Assembly (NCBI RefSeq): GCF_019317285.1 | Contig: NZ_CP079218.1 | Span: 4,402,001-4,466,000 of the forward strand | DNA: 64,000 nt | DNA from: Pedobacter sp. D749 | Lineage (GTDB): Bacteria; Bacteroidota; Bacteroidia; Sphingobacteriales; Sphingobacteriaceae | Reading direction: 5' to 3' | In this document: one piece after another, positions 8,135-17,842 of the stretch | Layout of the letters: each line of letters begins with the position of its first letter | How positions within the stretch are numbered: position 1 is the first letter of the stretch | Position numbers and translations under genes: made by a program | Notes under the pieces: generated by a model | What the model saw: the letters and a program-made list of their open reading frames with translations, nothing else | Told to the model about the DNA's origin: nothing | The model's database searches: none

Positions 8135-11100
8135 TTATAAATTAGCGCCGTGGCAATTTTTGAATTTTTTACCGCTACCGCATGGGCAAGGTTCGTTTCT
8201 GCCAACGGTTGCTTCCTTGCGGATTGGCTGTTGCGGAACAGCTTCACGTGTATCTCCAAACTCAATACCTGGTTCTTCTCTGCCAAACTCTTGTTTAGTA
8301 GTTTGCAACTTCGGTTGTTTTACCGGGGCTGGTGCCTCTCTCACCTGGTCTGGCTCTTGCTGAACCGGGATACCACCTTTATATAAGAAACTCACTACTT
8401 CTTTATTTACTGCGTTAAGCATGTTTTTAAATAAGTTGAAAGCTTCCATTTTATAAATTACCAATGGATCTTTTTGTTCGTAAACCGCATTTTGTACCGA
8501 TTGCTTCAAATCGTCCATTTCGCGTAAATGCTCTTTCCAGCTATCATCGATTAAAGCTAAAACAATGGTTTTTTCGAATGATCGAACCACCTCTTTTCCT
8601 TTATTGTCAATTGCTTTCTTTAAGTCAACAGCGACCTGGATACCACGGATACCATCTGTAAACGGCACCACAATCTGTTCGATATGCTCTCCGCGCTCTT
8701 CGTAAACCTGGGTTAACACCGGTAACGATTGTTGAATAATGGCTTCTGATTTACGTGCATAAAATGCTTCTGCTTCTTCAAATAACTTTTCAGTTAACTG
8801 AGGGATATTGGTTGAAGAGAAATCTTTTTCGGTAATGGCCGTATCTAAAGAGAAGTTTTTGATTACTTCCAGTTTGAAACCATCATAATTTGCTTCTTGT
8901 TTATATTCGCTTACGATATCTTCAGCAACATCGAAAACCATATTGTTCATATCCACATCTAAACGTTCGCCAAATAAAGCGTTTTTACGTTTAGCATAAA
9001 TTACGGTACGTTGTGAGTTCATCACATCATCGTACTCCAATAAACGTTTACGGATACCAAAGTTATTTTCTTCTACTTTTTTCTGCGCACGCTCGATAGA
9101 TTTGGTAATCATAGAGTGTTGGATCACTTCACCATCTTCGATACCCATGCGTACCATGATACCAGAAATACGCTCTGAACCAAATAAACGCATTAAGTTA
9201 TCTTCTAACGAAACGAAGAACTGAGATGAACCTGGATCGCCCTGACGACCAGCACGACCACGTAACTGTCTATCTACACGACGAGACTCGTGACGTTCGG
9301 TACCTACAATGGCTAAACCACCAACTTCTTTAACACCTGCACCCAATTTAATATCGGTACCACGACCAGCCATGTTGGTTGCAATGGTTACGGTTCCGGC
9401 CTGACCAGCTTCGGCAACAATATCGGCCTCTTTCTGGTGCATTTTTGCGTTCAATACATTGTGTTTAATTCCCCGGAGTTTAAGCATGCGGCTTAACAAC
9501 TCTGAAATCTCTACAGAAGTGGTACCCACCAATACCGGGCGACCTGCTTTTGGCTCAAGTCGCCCTGTTTCAGGATTAACCGCAGGAATTAATGCGCCTT
9601 TAGCATCCAATTTAGGTACAGCTCTACCTGTTTGGTCGTATTTAACAACCGGCTTGCCATCTTTCTGTTTTACATTACCTTCTTTATCGGTTTCATATTC
9701 GGTCTCGTAATGAGAATACGGGAAAACCAGGTATTGTATCTCCTCAGCAACAGCATTATATTTTTCTCGAACAGTACGGTAAACGTAATCCTGCTCATCA
9801 ATCCTCGAAATATTTCTGTTGGTTGGAATTTCTACTACGTCTAATTTATAGATCGACCAAAACTCGCCGGCTTCTGTTGTTGCGGTACCCGTCATACCAC
9901 AAAGTTTGTGGTACATACGGAAATAATTTTGCAAAGTTACGGTTGCATATGTTTGGGTAGCATCCTCAACTTTTACATTCTCTTTAGCCTCAATTGCCTG
10001 GTGTAAGCCATCAGAGTAACGGCGGCCATCCATAATACGACCTGTTTGCTCATCAACAATTTTAATCTTTCCTTCATCGATGATGTACTCCACATCAATT
10101 TCGAATAAGGTATAAGCTTTTAATAATTGGTTTACCGAGTGAATACGTTCTGCTTTTACAGAATAATCGCGCATTAAAGCATCTTTTTGAACCACTTTTT
10201 CTTCTAAAGGCAGATCAGATTTTTCTAATTCGGCAACCTCAGTACCTACATCAGGCAATACAAAGAAATGTGGATCTTCGCCCGATTGGGTAATCAATTC
10301 GATACCTTTTTCAGTTAATTCAACCTGGTTGTTTTTCTCATCAATATAGAAATACAATTCAGAATCTACCTTTGGCATATTCTTAGATTGATCTGCCATA
10401 TAGTGGTTTTCGGTTTTTAACAACAAACCACGAACACCACTTTCACTTAAAAACTTAATTAAAGCTTTATTTTTTGGCAAACCGCGGTATGCACGCAATA
10501 AGGCTAAACCACCTTCGCCTTCTTCCGTTCCGCTGTTACCTGCGTTGATTAATTTCTTCGCTTCGTTTAATGCCTGGGTTACATACGCTTTTTGTGCATT
10601 AACCAAACGCTCAATGCGTGGTTTCAACTCATAAAACTCGTGTTCATCTCCACGTGGGATCGGACCAGAAATAATCAAAGGGGTACGGGCATCATCAATC
10701 AAAACTGAATCGACCTCATCCACCATGGCAAAATGCAGCTTGCGCTGTACCAATTGATCTGGTGTTTGCGACATATTGTCACGCAGGTAATCAAAACCGA
10801 ACTCGTTATTGGTACCGTAAGTAATATCCGCGGCATAAGCTTTTCTTCTTTCTTCAGAGTTTGGCTCATGTTTATCAATACAATCAACACTTAATCCGTG
10901 GAATTCGAATAATGGACCATTCCACTCACTATCACGACGGGCCAGGTAATCATTCACCGTTACAATGTGTACACCTTGTCCGGCTAATGCATTTAAATAA
11001 GCTGGCAATGTACTTACCAGGGTTTTACCTTCACCAGTAGCCATTTCGGCAATCTTACCACTGTGTAATACAATACCACCAATCAACTGTACATCATAAT

Positions 11101-11611
11101 GTACCATGTTCCAGGCTACTTCCGTTCCGGCAGCATCCCATTTATTAGCCCATTGTGCCTTATCGCCAACAATTTTAACATTGTTTTTTCTTGCAGCATA
11201 ATCTCTGTCAAACTGGGTAGCAGTAACCTCTAAATAATCGTTTTCGCTTAAACGACGAGAAGTTTCTTTAATTACAGCAAAAGCTTCAGGAAGGATTTCC
11301 AAAAGCACTTTTTCCAATTCTGTATCGCGGTCTTTACCTAAAGCATCAACCTGATCGTAAATAGCTGTTTTTTCGTGAAGATCTAAACTTTCACTTTCTG
11401 CATCAGCTTTTAAAGCTGCAATTTTTCCATCGATCTCGGTTAAGAAATCAGAAATTCTTTCTTTAAATTCTATTGTTTTACCACGTAACTCATCGTTGCT
11501 TAATGCAGACAGCTTACTGTATTGCTCGTTAATTTTGATAACCAATGGCTGAATAGCCTTTATATCTCTTTCTGATTTACTTCCGAAAATCTTCGCTAAA
11601 AATCCTAACAT
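8135..11611 (-). CDS. secA: Protein translocase ATPase SecA
   Basis: The motor ATPase that pushes unfolded preproteins through SecYEG, shuttling between cytosol and membrane. At 1158 residues it is longer than the roughly 900 of Escherichia coli, as usual in Bacteroidota, because of insertions in the first nucleotide-binding fold and preprotein-binding regions. Visible marks are the Walker A segment ATGEGKT near residue 190, the Walker B/DEVD segment AMVDEVDSVLIDDARTP, the second-fold motif TNMAGRGTDIKLG, and RQLRGRAGRQGDPG. The far C-terminus carries the zinc finger EPCPCGSGKKFKNCHG, which binds SecB or phospholipid in other bacteria. The start fits the family (MLGFLAKIFGSK). The gene appears to be a single transcription unit with a terminator downstream. 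Confidence 0.98.
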   Translation of the reverse strand: MLGFLAKIFGSKSERDIKAIQPLVIKINEQYSKLSALSNDELRGKTIEFKERISDFLTEIDGKIAALKADAESESLDLHEKTAIYDQVDALGKDRDTELEKVLLEILPEAFAVIKETSRRLSENDYLEVTATQFDRDYAARKNNVKIVGDKAQWANKWDAAGTEVAWNMVHYDVQLIGGIVLHSGKIAEMATGEGKTLVSTLPAYLNALAGQGVHIVTVNDYLARRDSEWNGPLFEFHGLSVDCIDKHEPNSEERRKAYAADITYGTNNEFGFDYLRDNMSQTPDQLVQRKLHFAMVDEVDSVLIDDARTPLIISGPIPRGDEHEFYELKPRIERLVNAQKAYVTQALNEAKKLINAGNSGTEEGEGGLALLRAYRGLPKNKALIKFLSESGVRGLLLKTENHYMADQSKNMPKVDSELYFYIDEKNNQVELTEKGIELITQSGEDPHFFVLPDVGTEVAELEKSDLPLEEKVVQKDALMRDYSVKAERIHSVNQLLKAYTLFEIDVEYIIDEGKIKIVDEQTGRIMDGRRYSDGLHQAIEAKENVKVEDATQTYATVTLQNYFRMYHKLCGMTGTATTEAGEFWSIYKLDVVEIPTNRNISRIDEQDYVYRTVREKYNAVAEEIQYLVFPYSHYETEYETDKEGNVKQKDGKPVVKYDQTGRAVPKLDAKGALIPAVNPETGRLEPKAGRPVLVGTTSVEISELLSRMLKLRGIKHNVLNAKMHQKEADIVAEAGQAGTVTIATNMAGRGTDIKLGAGVKEVGGLAIVGTERHESRRVDRQLRGRAGRQGDPGSSQFFVSLEDNLMRLFGSERISGIMVRMGIEDGEVIQHSMITKSIERAQKKVEENNFGIRKRLLEYDDVMNSQRTVIYAKRKNALFGERLDVDMNNMVFDVAEDIVSEYKQEANYDGFKLEVIKNFSLDTAITEKDFSSTNIPQLTEKLFEEAEAFYARKSEAIIQQSLPVLTQVYEERGEHIEQIVVPFTDGIRGIQVAVDLKKAIDNKGKEVVRSFEKTIVLALIDDSWKEHLREMDDLKQSVQNAVYEQKDPLVIYKMEAFNLFKNMLNAVNKEVVSFLYKGGIPVQQEPDQVREAPAPVKQPKLQTTKQEFGREEPGIEFGDTREAVPQQPIRKEATVGRNEPCPCGSGKKFKNCHGANL

Positions 11612-11751
11612 TATATTTTAAATCGTATTTATTATTAAAAAATGGTGTGTTTCAACAACCAAGCCATTGTCTTTCTTAAGTCAGTTTGGCAGTTATTGAT
11701 ATAAATGGGGGGCTTAAATCTTGTAAAAAGATTTTTTTGAGGAAAGGATAA

Positions 11752-12051
11752 CTAGGGACTGTTATTCTTTGGTTTTTTCCTGATTGTTAAATCAGCAATT
11801 ACCTGATTTACGCTAACATATTTTGCAACTTTTACCGGAGCCTGCGTTCCAATTAAAGCAAGCCTGGTATAGGATAATAAATAAGGGTTACGGTCTTCGT
11901 TTAGTTGAACCGAGCTTTTACCTGTAGCGTTTACGCTGATATTATGCTCATTACAATACTCATTTAATATCCTTAGCCCTTCAACGCGTTCGGCTTTCGC
12001 CAAATGTGTTAAGCTAAAAAATACAAGTGATATGGTAACGAGGTGTTTCAT
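11752..12051 (-). CDS. Small exported protein of unknown function
   Basis: A 99-residue protein with a signal peptide (MKHLVTISLVFF, cleavage after AKA). I chose the ATG at 12049-12051; an in-frame TTG at 12061-12063 would overlap a good -7 promoter box (12061-12068), so the ATG is more likely. The mature protein is short and basic at its C-terminus (TIRKKPKNN). No family is recognised. It lies between secA and the Smr gene and is probably transcribed alone. Confidence 0.65.
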   Translation of the reverse strand: MKHLVTISLVFFSLTHLAKAERVEGLRILNEYCNEHNISVNATGKSSVQLNEDRNPYLLSYTRLALIGTQAPVKVAKYVSVNQVIADLTIRKKPKNNSP

Positions 12052-12060
12052 TAATAGCGG

Positions 12061-12068
12061 CAAAGCTA
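12061..12068 (-). promoter_or_regulatory. Bacteroidota -7 element upstream of the small exported protein
   Basis: The minus strand reads TAGCTTTG, matching the TAnnTTTG consensus known from Bacteroidota, 9 bp ahead of the ATG at 12051. A clear TTTG at -33 is not present; a T-rich stretch occupies that position. Confidence 0.45.
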
Positions 12069-12127
12069 GTTTTAATCTTTTATAAAAAGAAATTACAGCT
12101 TAGCAAAAAGTGTACCTCAATCTTCCT

Positions 12128-12193
12128 GTCATTCCGAACGCAGTGAAAAATGTTTAATTCACTGGGTAGATTCTGAAACAAATTCAGAATGAC
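12128..12193. repeat. Palindromic intergenic repeat, GTCATTCCGAA type
   Basis: A short element with GTCATTCCGAACGCAGTG at one end and TTCAGAATGAC at the other, with CACTGGGTAGATTCTGAA in the middle. It is a relative of the other CGTCATT palindromes in this window and sits after the Smr gene. Confidence 0.6.
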
Positions 12194-12248
12194 GGATCGC
12201 ATACGAAAGACTCTCCTCCATCACCCATCCTACATCTTCCCTCTTCCA

Positions 12249-13202
12249 TTATTTAAAAACTACTTCAGTGGCGCCATAACCAAATTTTTCTTTCCTCGCA
12301 TCCATGTATGTTTTTACATGTGGATTTTTGCTGATCAGTTTATGGATTTTATCCCTTAAGGTACCGTTACCTGAGCCGTGAATGAAGACAATTTTATCAA
12401 AATGATGTACAACCGCAGCATCCATCGACGTTTGAAAATGATTGATCTGTATCTGCAACATTTCGTCTGCTTCTAAGAAATGATGATCGTCCCTCAGTTT
12501 TTCGATGTGCAGATCAATTTCTTTTTGAGGAGCTTCAACCGTTCTTTTCTCTTCTGATGATTTAAAAAAACTTTCCTTTAATTTCTGTGGATCGATGGAT
12601 ACCGGAACGAGATCATCCAAACGGATGAACCAACCTTTATTCCTCAATTGAGGCAATTCCTTTTGTTCGGTACTAAAATCTTTTGCCCTAAACTTCTTAC
12701 GGATTACCAATGGGTCAATCGGTTTCACATCAGCTTTGCTGAATACCAAAACCTGAAAGTTAAATTCCGGCCAAAGATCAAGATCAGCTAACGATGCAGA
12801 ATAAACTAAAGTGGAGCCATAAGATGCGATTACCCCATGAAAAGCACCAGCATATTTTTCTTTACTTTCGGTGGTTAGGCTGACCAATAAAATATTCGAC
12901 GAATGGTTTTGCAGGTGGAAATGCACCACATTACCAGCCTTATCATCGGTAGCAACGGCAACATAAATGCCATTTTCAATTTTGTTAATGCTGGGGATAT
13001 TTGCCTGAATAGGCTTGGGAGCATCCAACTCTTCGGCTACCACACCATGACCGTGTACAGAAGTTAAATTACTTACCGCAACAGGAATTTCAAAACCATC
13101 CTCATCGGTAACACCCAAAGTTTGGCTATCAATAATTTTCGTTACATAACCCTCACGTTTTTCATCAACAAAACGCACAAAATCTCCCAGTTTAAATTTC
13201 AT
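12249..13202 (-). CDS. DUF2027/Smr-domain protein
   Basis: A 317-residue cytoplasmic protein. The N-terminal ~75 residues (GDFVRFVDEKREGYV and the following beta strands) look like a KOW/SH3-like barrel. The middle resembles DUF2027. The C-terminal ~90 residues form a Smr domain with the signature HGSGNGTLRDKI and a preceding DLHIEKL segment. Smr domains are small nucleases or nucleic-acid binders related to the MutS2 C-terminus and are linked to ribosome rescue and DNA-structure processing. This two-part architecture is typical of Bacteroidota. No MutS ATPase part is present, so it is not MutS2. Confidence 0.88.
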   Translation of the reverse strand: MKFKLGDFVRFVDEKREGYVTKIIDSQTLGVTDEDGFEIPVAVSNLTSVHGHGVVAEELDAPKPIQANIPSINKIENGIYVAVATDDKAGNVVHFHLQNHSSNILLVSLTTESKEKYAGAFHGVIASYGSTLVYSASLADLDLWPEFNFQVLVFSKADVKPIDPLVIRKKFRAKDFSTEQKELPQLRNKGWFIRLDDLVPVSIDPQKLKESFFKSSEEKRTVEAPQKEIDLHIEKLRDDHHFLEADEMLQIQINHFQTSMDAAVVHHFDKIVFIHGSGNGTLRDKIHKLISKNPHVKTYMDARKEKFGYGATEVVFK

Positions 13203-13404
13203 TTCTATTATTTTTTAACCACAAAGGCACAAAGTACACAAAGATTTTTAAGCAGTTTGTATTAAAATGTCGTGCATGAAGCTATTACTCCTTTGGTCTT
13301 TCAGCTTTTTGGCAGGGGTTTTCAATCTAATTCATTGATTCAATCATGAGATGTAGTATCACACATCACATCTTCCGACTCCAGACTTTCTACTTCTGAC
13401 TCAA

Positions 13405-14325
13405 TTAATGCCTTGTATCGTTACCATGATAAATACTCAGGTAACTTTCATATCTCGAAACCGCAATTTCACCTTCATTTACGGCTTCAATAACAGCACA
13501 GCCCGGTTCGTTAACATGTTTGCAGTTATTAAAGCGACAATCGTGCGAGGTTTTGAAGATTTCTCGAAAAAAATGTCCTAGTTCTTCCTTCTCGATATCG
13601 ATCACCCCCAGTTCTCTGATACCTGGCGAATCTACAATAAAACCGCCCTGCGGCAGTTCGAACATTTCGGCAAACGTAGTGGTATGTTGGCCCTTATCGC
13701 TCCAGTCTGACACTTCACCTGTTCTTAAATCGCGATCGGGCATTAAAGCATTGATCAGACTTGATTTTCCCACTCCTGAGTGACCTGATATCAGGGTAAT
13801 TTTATCGGTAATCAATTCCTGGATAACCGGAATGTTAATGCCTTTTAAAGCTGAAACTTCGTAGCAGGCGTAGCCGATATTTTCGTAGATATCTTTAAAC
13901 TCCTGAAGAATTTCCAATCCTTCTTTACTAAACAGATCGAGTTTATTAAATACCAATACAGCTGGAACATCATAAGCTTCAGCAGTAACTAAAAAACGGT
14001 CGATAAAACCTAAAGAAGTACGAGGTGAAGCGAGTGTAACCACCAGCATGGCCATATCCAGATTGGCGGCCAGTATTTGCGCCTGTTTGCTCAGGTTGAT
14101 CGATTTGCGGATGATGTAGTTTTTACGCGGCAGCATTTCGTTGATCAAACCCTGATTGCTATCCTTTTCCAGATCAAATTTCACCCTGTCTCCAACCGCA
14201 ATCGGGTTGGTGGTTTTAAGTCCTTTAATCCTGAATTTGCCTACAATCCGGCAATCGTAGCGTTCACCATTATCGGCCAAAACACTATACCAGCTCCCTG
14301 TAGATTTAATAACTAATCCCTGCAT
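13405..14325 (-). CDS. rsgA: Ribosome small subunit-dependent GTPase RsgA
   Basis: A circularly permuted GTPase that helps late maturation of the 30S subunit. The 306 residues hold an N-terminal OB fold (about 1-65), then the permuted motifs G4 (FNKLD, near 125), G1 (GHSGVGKSS, near 180) and G3 (DSPG, near 228). The C-terminal zinc motif is C-x4-C-x-H-x5-C in CRFNNCKHVNEPGC. Length and order agree with the family. A possible -7-like box (TACCTTTA on the minus strand, around 14334-14341) lies just upstream of the ATG. It is divergent from fumC. Confidence 0.96.
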   Translation of the reverse strand: MQGLVIKSTGSWYSVLADNGERYDCRIVGKFRIKGLKTTNPIAVGDRVKFDLEKDSNQGLINEMLPRKNYIIRKSINLSKQAQILAANLDMAMLVVTLASPRTSLGFIDRFLVTAEAYDVPAVLVFNKLDLFSKEGLEILQEFKDIYENIGYACYEVSALKGINIPVIQELITDKITLISGHSGVGKSSLINALMPDRDLRTGEVSDWSDKGQHTTTFAEMFELPQGGFIVDSPGIRELGVIDIEKEELGHFFREIFKTSHDCRFNNCKHVNEPGCAVIEAVNEGEIAVSRYESYLSIYHGNDTRH

Positions 14326-14481
14326 ATTTGCGGTAAAGGTATGAATATGATTTCATTGGTAGAAGTGGCCTTGCCGGATAAAAGTTTGCTTACAGGCAAA
14401 AAGAACAAGCACTTTTAACTATATTCTTTGTTATCTACCAAATATCTTACATAAATACAACGCTTTAAAAGGCAAAAAACC

Positions 14482-14489
14482 TAAATTTG
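14482..14489 (+). promoter_or_regulatory. Bacteroidota -7 element of fumC
   Basis: TAAATTTG fits TAnnTTTG and lies 23 bp ahead of the fumC ATG at 14513. The -33 box is weak: there is no TTTG at the expected 19-21 bp spacing. Confidence 0.45.
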
Positions 14490-14512
14490 CGACAACAAAA
14501 ATCAAAAATATA

Positions 14513-15910
14513 ATGAGTTTCAGAATAGAACACGATACCATGGGCGAGGTGCAGGTACCAGCCGACAAATACTGGGGTGCACAAACCGAACGCTCACGCA
14601 ATAACTTTAAAATCGGTCCGGAAGGCTCGATGCCAAAAGAAATTATCCACGCTTTTGGATACCTGAAAAAAGCAGCAGCGCTTGCCAATACCGAACTGGG
14701 TGTATTATCAGCAGAAAAATCAGATTTGATTGCTAAAGCCTGTGATGAGATTATTGCTGGTCAATTGGATGATCAGTTTCCGTTGGTGATCTGGCAAACG
14801 GGTTCAGGTACACAAAGTAATATGAATGGCAACGAGGTGATTGCAAACCGTGCTCACGTAATAAACGGTGGCTCATTAGCTGACGATAAAAAAGTACTTC
14901 ACCCTAATGATGATGTAAATAAATCACAATCATCAAACGATACTTACCCAACTGCAATGCACATTGCAGCCTATAAACTTACGGTAGAAAATACCATCCC
15001 AGGTTTAGAGAAATTAAGAAATACTCTAGCCAAAAAAGTAGAAGAATTCAGTACGATTGTTAAAACCGGCCGCACACACTTTATGGATGCGACCCCACTT
15101 ACTTTAGGACAGGAATTTTCTGGTTATGTACAACAGATTGATAACAGCATCAGGGCAATTAAAAATGCTTTGGTTATGGTTTCTGAGCTGGCTTTGGGCG
15201 GAACGGCTGTTGGTACAGGCTTAAATACGCCAAAAGGATACGATGTTTTAGTGGCTAAAAAAATTGCAGATTTAACTGGTTTACCTTTTGTTACGGCTCC
15301 AAATAAATTTGAAGCGCTGGCTGCACACGATGCCATGGTAGAACTTTCTGGTGCATTAAAACGTACTGCAGTTGCTTTAATGAAGGTAGCTAATGATGTG
15401 AGAATGTTAAGTTCTGGCCCACGTTGTGGCATTGGTGAAATTGTAATTCCTGATAACGAACCGGGATCTTCAATTATGCCTGGTAAAGTTAACCCTACAC
15501 AACCAGAAGCTTTAACGATGGTTTGTGCACAGGTAATTGGTAACGATGTTGCTGTTTCAGTAGGCGGCATGTCTGGCCATTTTGAACTGAATGTATTTAA
15601 ACCTTTAATTGCAGCCAATGTATTACAGTCGGCCCGCTTAATTGGTGATGCCTGCGTTTCTTTCACTGATAAATGTGCAGAAGGAATTACCGCTAATTTG
15701 CCAGAAATTGAGAAACATTTACAAAATTCTTTAATGTTGGTTACGGCTCTGAATCCACATGTGGGTTACGAAAATGCAGCTAAAATTGCGAAGAAAGCAC
15801 ATAAAGAAAATAAAACGTTAAAAGCAGCAGCTGTAGAGTTGGGCTTGCTGACCAACGAACAGTTTGATGAGTGGGTACGCCCGGAAGACATGGTTGGAAG
15901 TTTAAAATAA
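14513..15910 (+). CDS. fumC: Class II fumarate hydratase
   Basis: The iron-independent fumarase of the citric acid cycle, which interconverts fumarate and L-malate as a cytoplasmic homotetramer. At 465 residues it has the standard length. Family marks are the substrate segment TGSGTQSNMNGNEV (around residue 98), the TGRTHFMDATP segment (near 188), and the signature loop GSSIMPGKVNPTQPE near residue 320. The start gives MSFRIEHDTMGEV, which is normal for the family. It is followed by a palindromic repeat and then by small envelope genes, so there is no evidence of an operon with other cycle enzymes. Confidence 0.97.
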   Translation: MSFRIEHDTMGEVQVPADKYWGAQTERSRNNFKIGPEGSMPKEIIHAFGYLKKAAALANTELGVLSAEKSDLIAKACDEIIAGQLDDQFPLVIWQTGSGTQSNMNGNEVIANRAHVINGGSLADDKKVLHPNDDVNKSQSSNDTYPTAMHIAAYKLTVENTIPGLEKLRNTLAKKVEEFSTIVKTGRTHFMDATPLTLGQEFSGYVQQIDNSIRAIKNALVMVSELALGGTAVGTGLNTPKGYDVLVAKKIADLTGLPFVTAPNKFEALAAHDAMVELSGALKRTAVALMKVANDVRMLSSGPRCGIGEIVIPDNEPGSSIMPGKVNPTQPEALTMVCAQVIGNDVAVSVGGMSGHFELNVFKPLIAANVLQSARLIGDACVSFTDKCAEGITANLPEIEKHLQNSLMLVTALNPHVGYENAAKIAKKAHKENKTLKAAAVELGLLTNEQFDEWVRPEDMVGSLK

Positions 15911-15919
15911 GCGAAGGAG

Positions 15920-15993
15920 ATCGTCATTCCCAATTCAATTGGGAATCTTAAAGCATATTGCATTAAGATTCCCGCCTGCGCGGGAATGACGAT
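15920..15993. repeat. Palindromic repeat, GTCATTCCC family, after fumC
   Basis: A 74-bp element with a perfect 12-bp terminal inverted repeat (ATCGTCATTCCC and GGGAATGACGAT). An inner CCCAATTCAATTGGG hairpin and a second hairpin CCCGCCTGCGCGGG follow each other. The end structure could also stop transcription from fumC. Confidence 0.8.
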
Positions 15994-16048
15994 ACTTTTA
16001 AAAATTACAGTTTTAAATCAATATGGTTAATTAAAAAACACAGGTAAT

Positions 16049-16411
16049 ATGAATTCAATACTTTCTAACCTTTTAAGCTTGACATCCATCATTTCACCTT
16101 GTGTTGTATTTGGAACCTGCTGTTTTTTTTTAATGAAAAAATCTTCAGTTGAAGCCATTTTAATGACTATTGGATCGGGTATTGGTCTGTTCATTACTAT
16201 ATTTTATGCTTTTTTAATGCCTTTACTAATGGCCGCGCAAAATTTAGCTTATACAGAAGTTTCTAAATACTATTCTATTGTGGGTATTATCAGTTTTATA
16301 GCCAGCCTTTGTTTTGCAGCAGGTCTTTTAATTCTGGTTATCAATACTGTTAAAAAACAAGCAGTAGTCCACAATCAATTCCCTAAAAGCACCGATTATA
16401 ACCATGAGTAA
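16049..16411 (+). CDS. Small multi-pass membrane protein of unknown function
   Basis: A 120-residue protein with three hydrophobic segments at about residues 8-28, 36-63 and 78-104. The C-terminal tail is short and polar. No domain is recognised. Its stop codon lies inside the start of the next gene (overlap of 8 bp), so it is the first gene of a three-gene unit with the lipoprotein-like protein and the S1/P1 nuclease. Confidence 0.65.
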   Translation: MNSILSNLLSLTSIISPCVVFGTCCFFLMKKSSVEAILMTIGSGIGLFITIFYAFLMPLLMAAQNLAYTEVSKYYSIVGIISFIASLCFAAGLLILVINTVKKQAVVHNQFPKSTDYNHE

Positions 16412-16919
16412 ACCGCAATTAGGATTAAGGCTTTGTTATATTTTCCTTTTTACATTATCCATATTACATATAGCTTGTAGCCCGCGGCCTAATGTACAGG
16501 GCAAAGGCGAAGAGTTTATGCAAGGTGTTTGGAATGAAGATTCAGTCGCTTTTAGTAACAAATTAAGCAATTACACACAACACCATTTCAAGTTCACCTG
16601 CGATTCTGTTTATATTGATATGGTTACCCATAGCAAAGTAAATTTTTACGAGGATTCTTGTTATAACAATGGCATTTGGAAAGAATATGCCAAAGGTGTT
16701 TATGTGGTTAAAGGTGATACGTTATTTATAGGCGCAACCTTTACACACGCTAATTATAAACAAAAAATATCAGGATGTTACCGCATCGGTCGCTACGAAA
16801 AAAACTTCCTCATCAACAAAAAAACTGCAGATACCTTAACTTTAGAAAGTTTGAGCGATCAGCGTGAAATTAAACTAACACTTAAAGAGAAAATTACCTG
16901 CATACCTAAAGAATTATAA
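16404..16919 (+). CDS. Predicted lipoprotein of unknown function
   Basis: A 171-residue protein. A hydrophobic N-terminal segment ends in a plausible lipobox (ILHIAC, Cys at about residue 25). The rest is rich in Tyr, Lys and short beta-type segments (WNEDSVAF, GVYVVKGDTLFIGATF), suggesting a lipocalin-like or other beta-barrel fold. It overlaps the upstream membrane gene by 8 bp and ends 2 bp before the S1/P1 nuclease gene. I cannot name a function. Confidence 0.65.
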   Translation: MSKPQLGLRLCYIFLFTLSILHIACSPRPNVQGKGEEFMQGVWNEDSVAFSNKLSNYTQHHFKFTCDSVYIDMVTHSKVNFYEDSCYNNGIWKEYAKGVYVVKGDTLFIGATFTHANYKQKISGCYRIGRYEKNFLINKKTADTLTLESLSDQREIKLTLKEKITCIPKEL

Positions 16920-16921
16920 AA

Positions 16922-17728
16922 ATGATTTTAACATCAATTAAACAAAAATTAATCCTTGCTTTAGCTGTGGGGTTTTTAGCCTATTTACCTATTCGGGCAA
17001 ATGCATGGGGTACCATCGGCCATCGTGTTGTTGGCGAAATTGCTGATAGTTACTTAAAGGCTAAAACACGCAAGGCTATTCAAAGTATTTTAGGTTATGA
17101 AACTTTGGCCATGAGCGCCAATTGGGGCGATTTCATTAAATCAGATTCTACTTATAACTATATGTACAACTGGCATTTTGTTAATCTTCCGGCAGGACTG
17201 AACAAAGATGGCGTTTACAACTTTTTAGAAACGGAAAAATCGCCTAACCTTTACAACAAAATTCCTGAGCTAATTGCTATACTAAAGAAAACAAGCAGCT
17301 CGGCAACTGAAAAAAAACTGGCTTTGCGCATGCTGGTTCACCTGGCAGGAGATTTATGCCAACCTATGCATGTTGCCCGTAAAGATGATTTGGGCGGTAA
17401 CCGCGTTTCGGTATTGTGGTTCAATGAAAAATCCAATATCCACAGGGTTTGGGATGAACAGCTTATCGAATATCAACAGTTAAGTTATACAGAATATGCT
17501 AAGGCAATTAATCACCCTTCGGCTATTCAGTTAAGCAACTGGCAAAATACAAATCTTAGAGATTGTATTTATGAATCGTACGGTATCTGCAACAAAATTT
17601 ACGCAAACACAAAACCAGATTCGAAATTAAGCTATCGTTATAATTTTGACTGGGTGGATACCCTTAATGAGCAGTTACTAAAAGGCGGCGTGCGTTTGGC
17701 TAAAATGTTAAACGATATCTACGGATAA
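16922..17728 (+). CDS. Secreted S1/P1-family nuclease
   Basis: A 268-residue zinc-dependent nuclease that cleaves single-stranded nucleic acids, exported by a signal peptide (residues 1-28). Cleavage before W29 would leave the free N-terminal Trp that coordinates zinc. All nine expected zinc ligands of the P1 family can be placed: W29, H34, D70, H85, H140, D144, H150, H174 and D178. Together with the two preceding small envelope proteins it forms a tight unit, and it ends in a strong terminator. Likely role: scavenging extracellular nucleic acid or phosphate. Confidence 0.93.
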   Translation: MILTSIKQKLILALAVGFLAYLPIRANAWGTIGHRVVGEIADSYLKAKTRKAIQSILGYETLAMSANWGDFIKSDSTYNYMYNWHFVNLPAGLNKDGVYNFLETEKSPNLYNKIPELIAILKKTSSSATEKKLALRMLVHLAGDLCQPMHVARKDDLGGNRVSVLWFNEKSNIHRVWDEQLIEYQQLSYTEYAKAINHPSAIQLSNWQNTNLRDCIYESYGICNKIYANTKPDSKLSYRYNFDWVDTLNEQLLKGGVRLAKMLNDIYG

Positions 17729-17749
17729 GCCTTTCTGTTAAATATCAGA

Positions 17750-17784
17750 TGCCCCAATGCTTCCAGGCTTGGGGCATTTTTTTT
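17750..17784 (+). terminator. Intrinsic terminator after the S1/P1 nuclease gene
   Basis: A stem of GCCCCAA with TTGGGGC around an 11-base loop, followed by eight Ts. It lies 22 bp past the stop codon. Confidence 0.9.
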
Positions 17785-17842
17785 GCCAGTGTAGCATATC
17801 AACTATAAAATCCGTTTAATTAGACAAAACCAATTATAAACC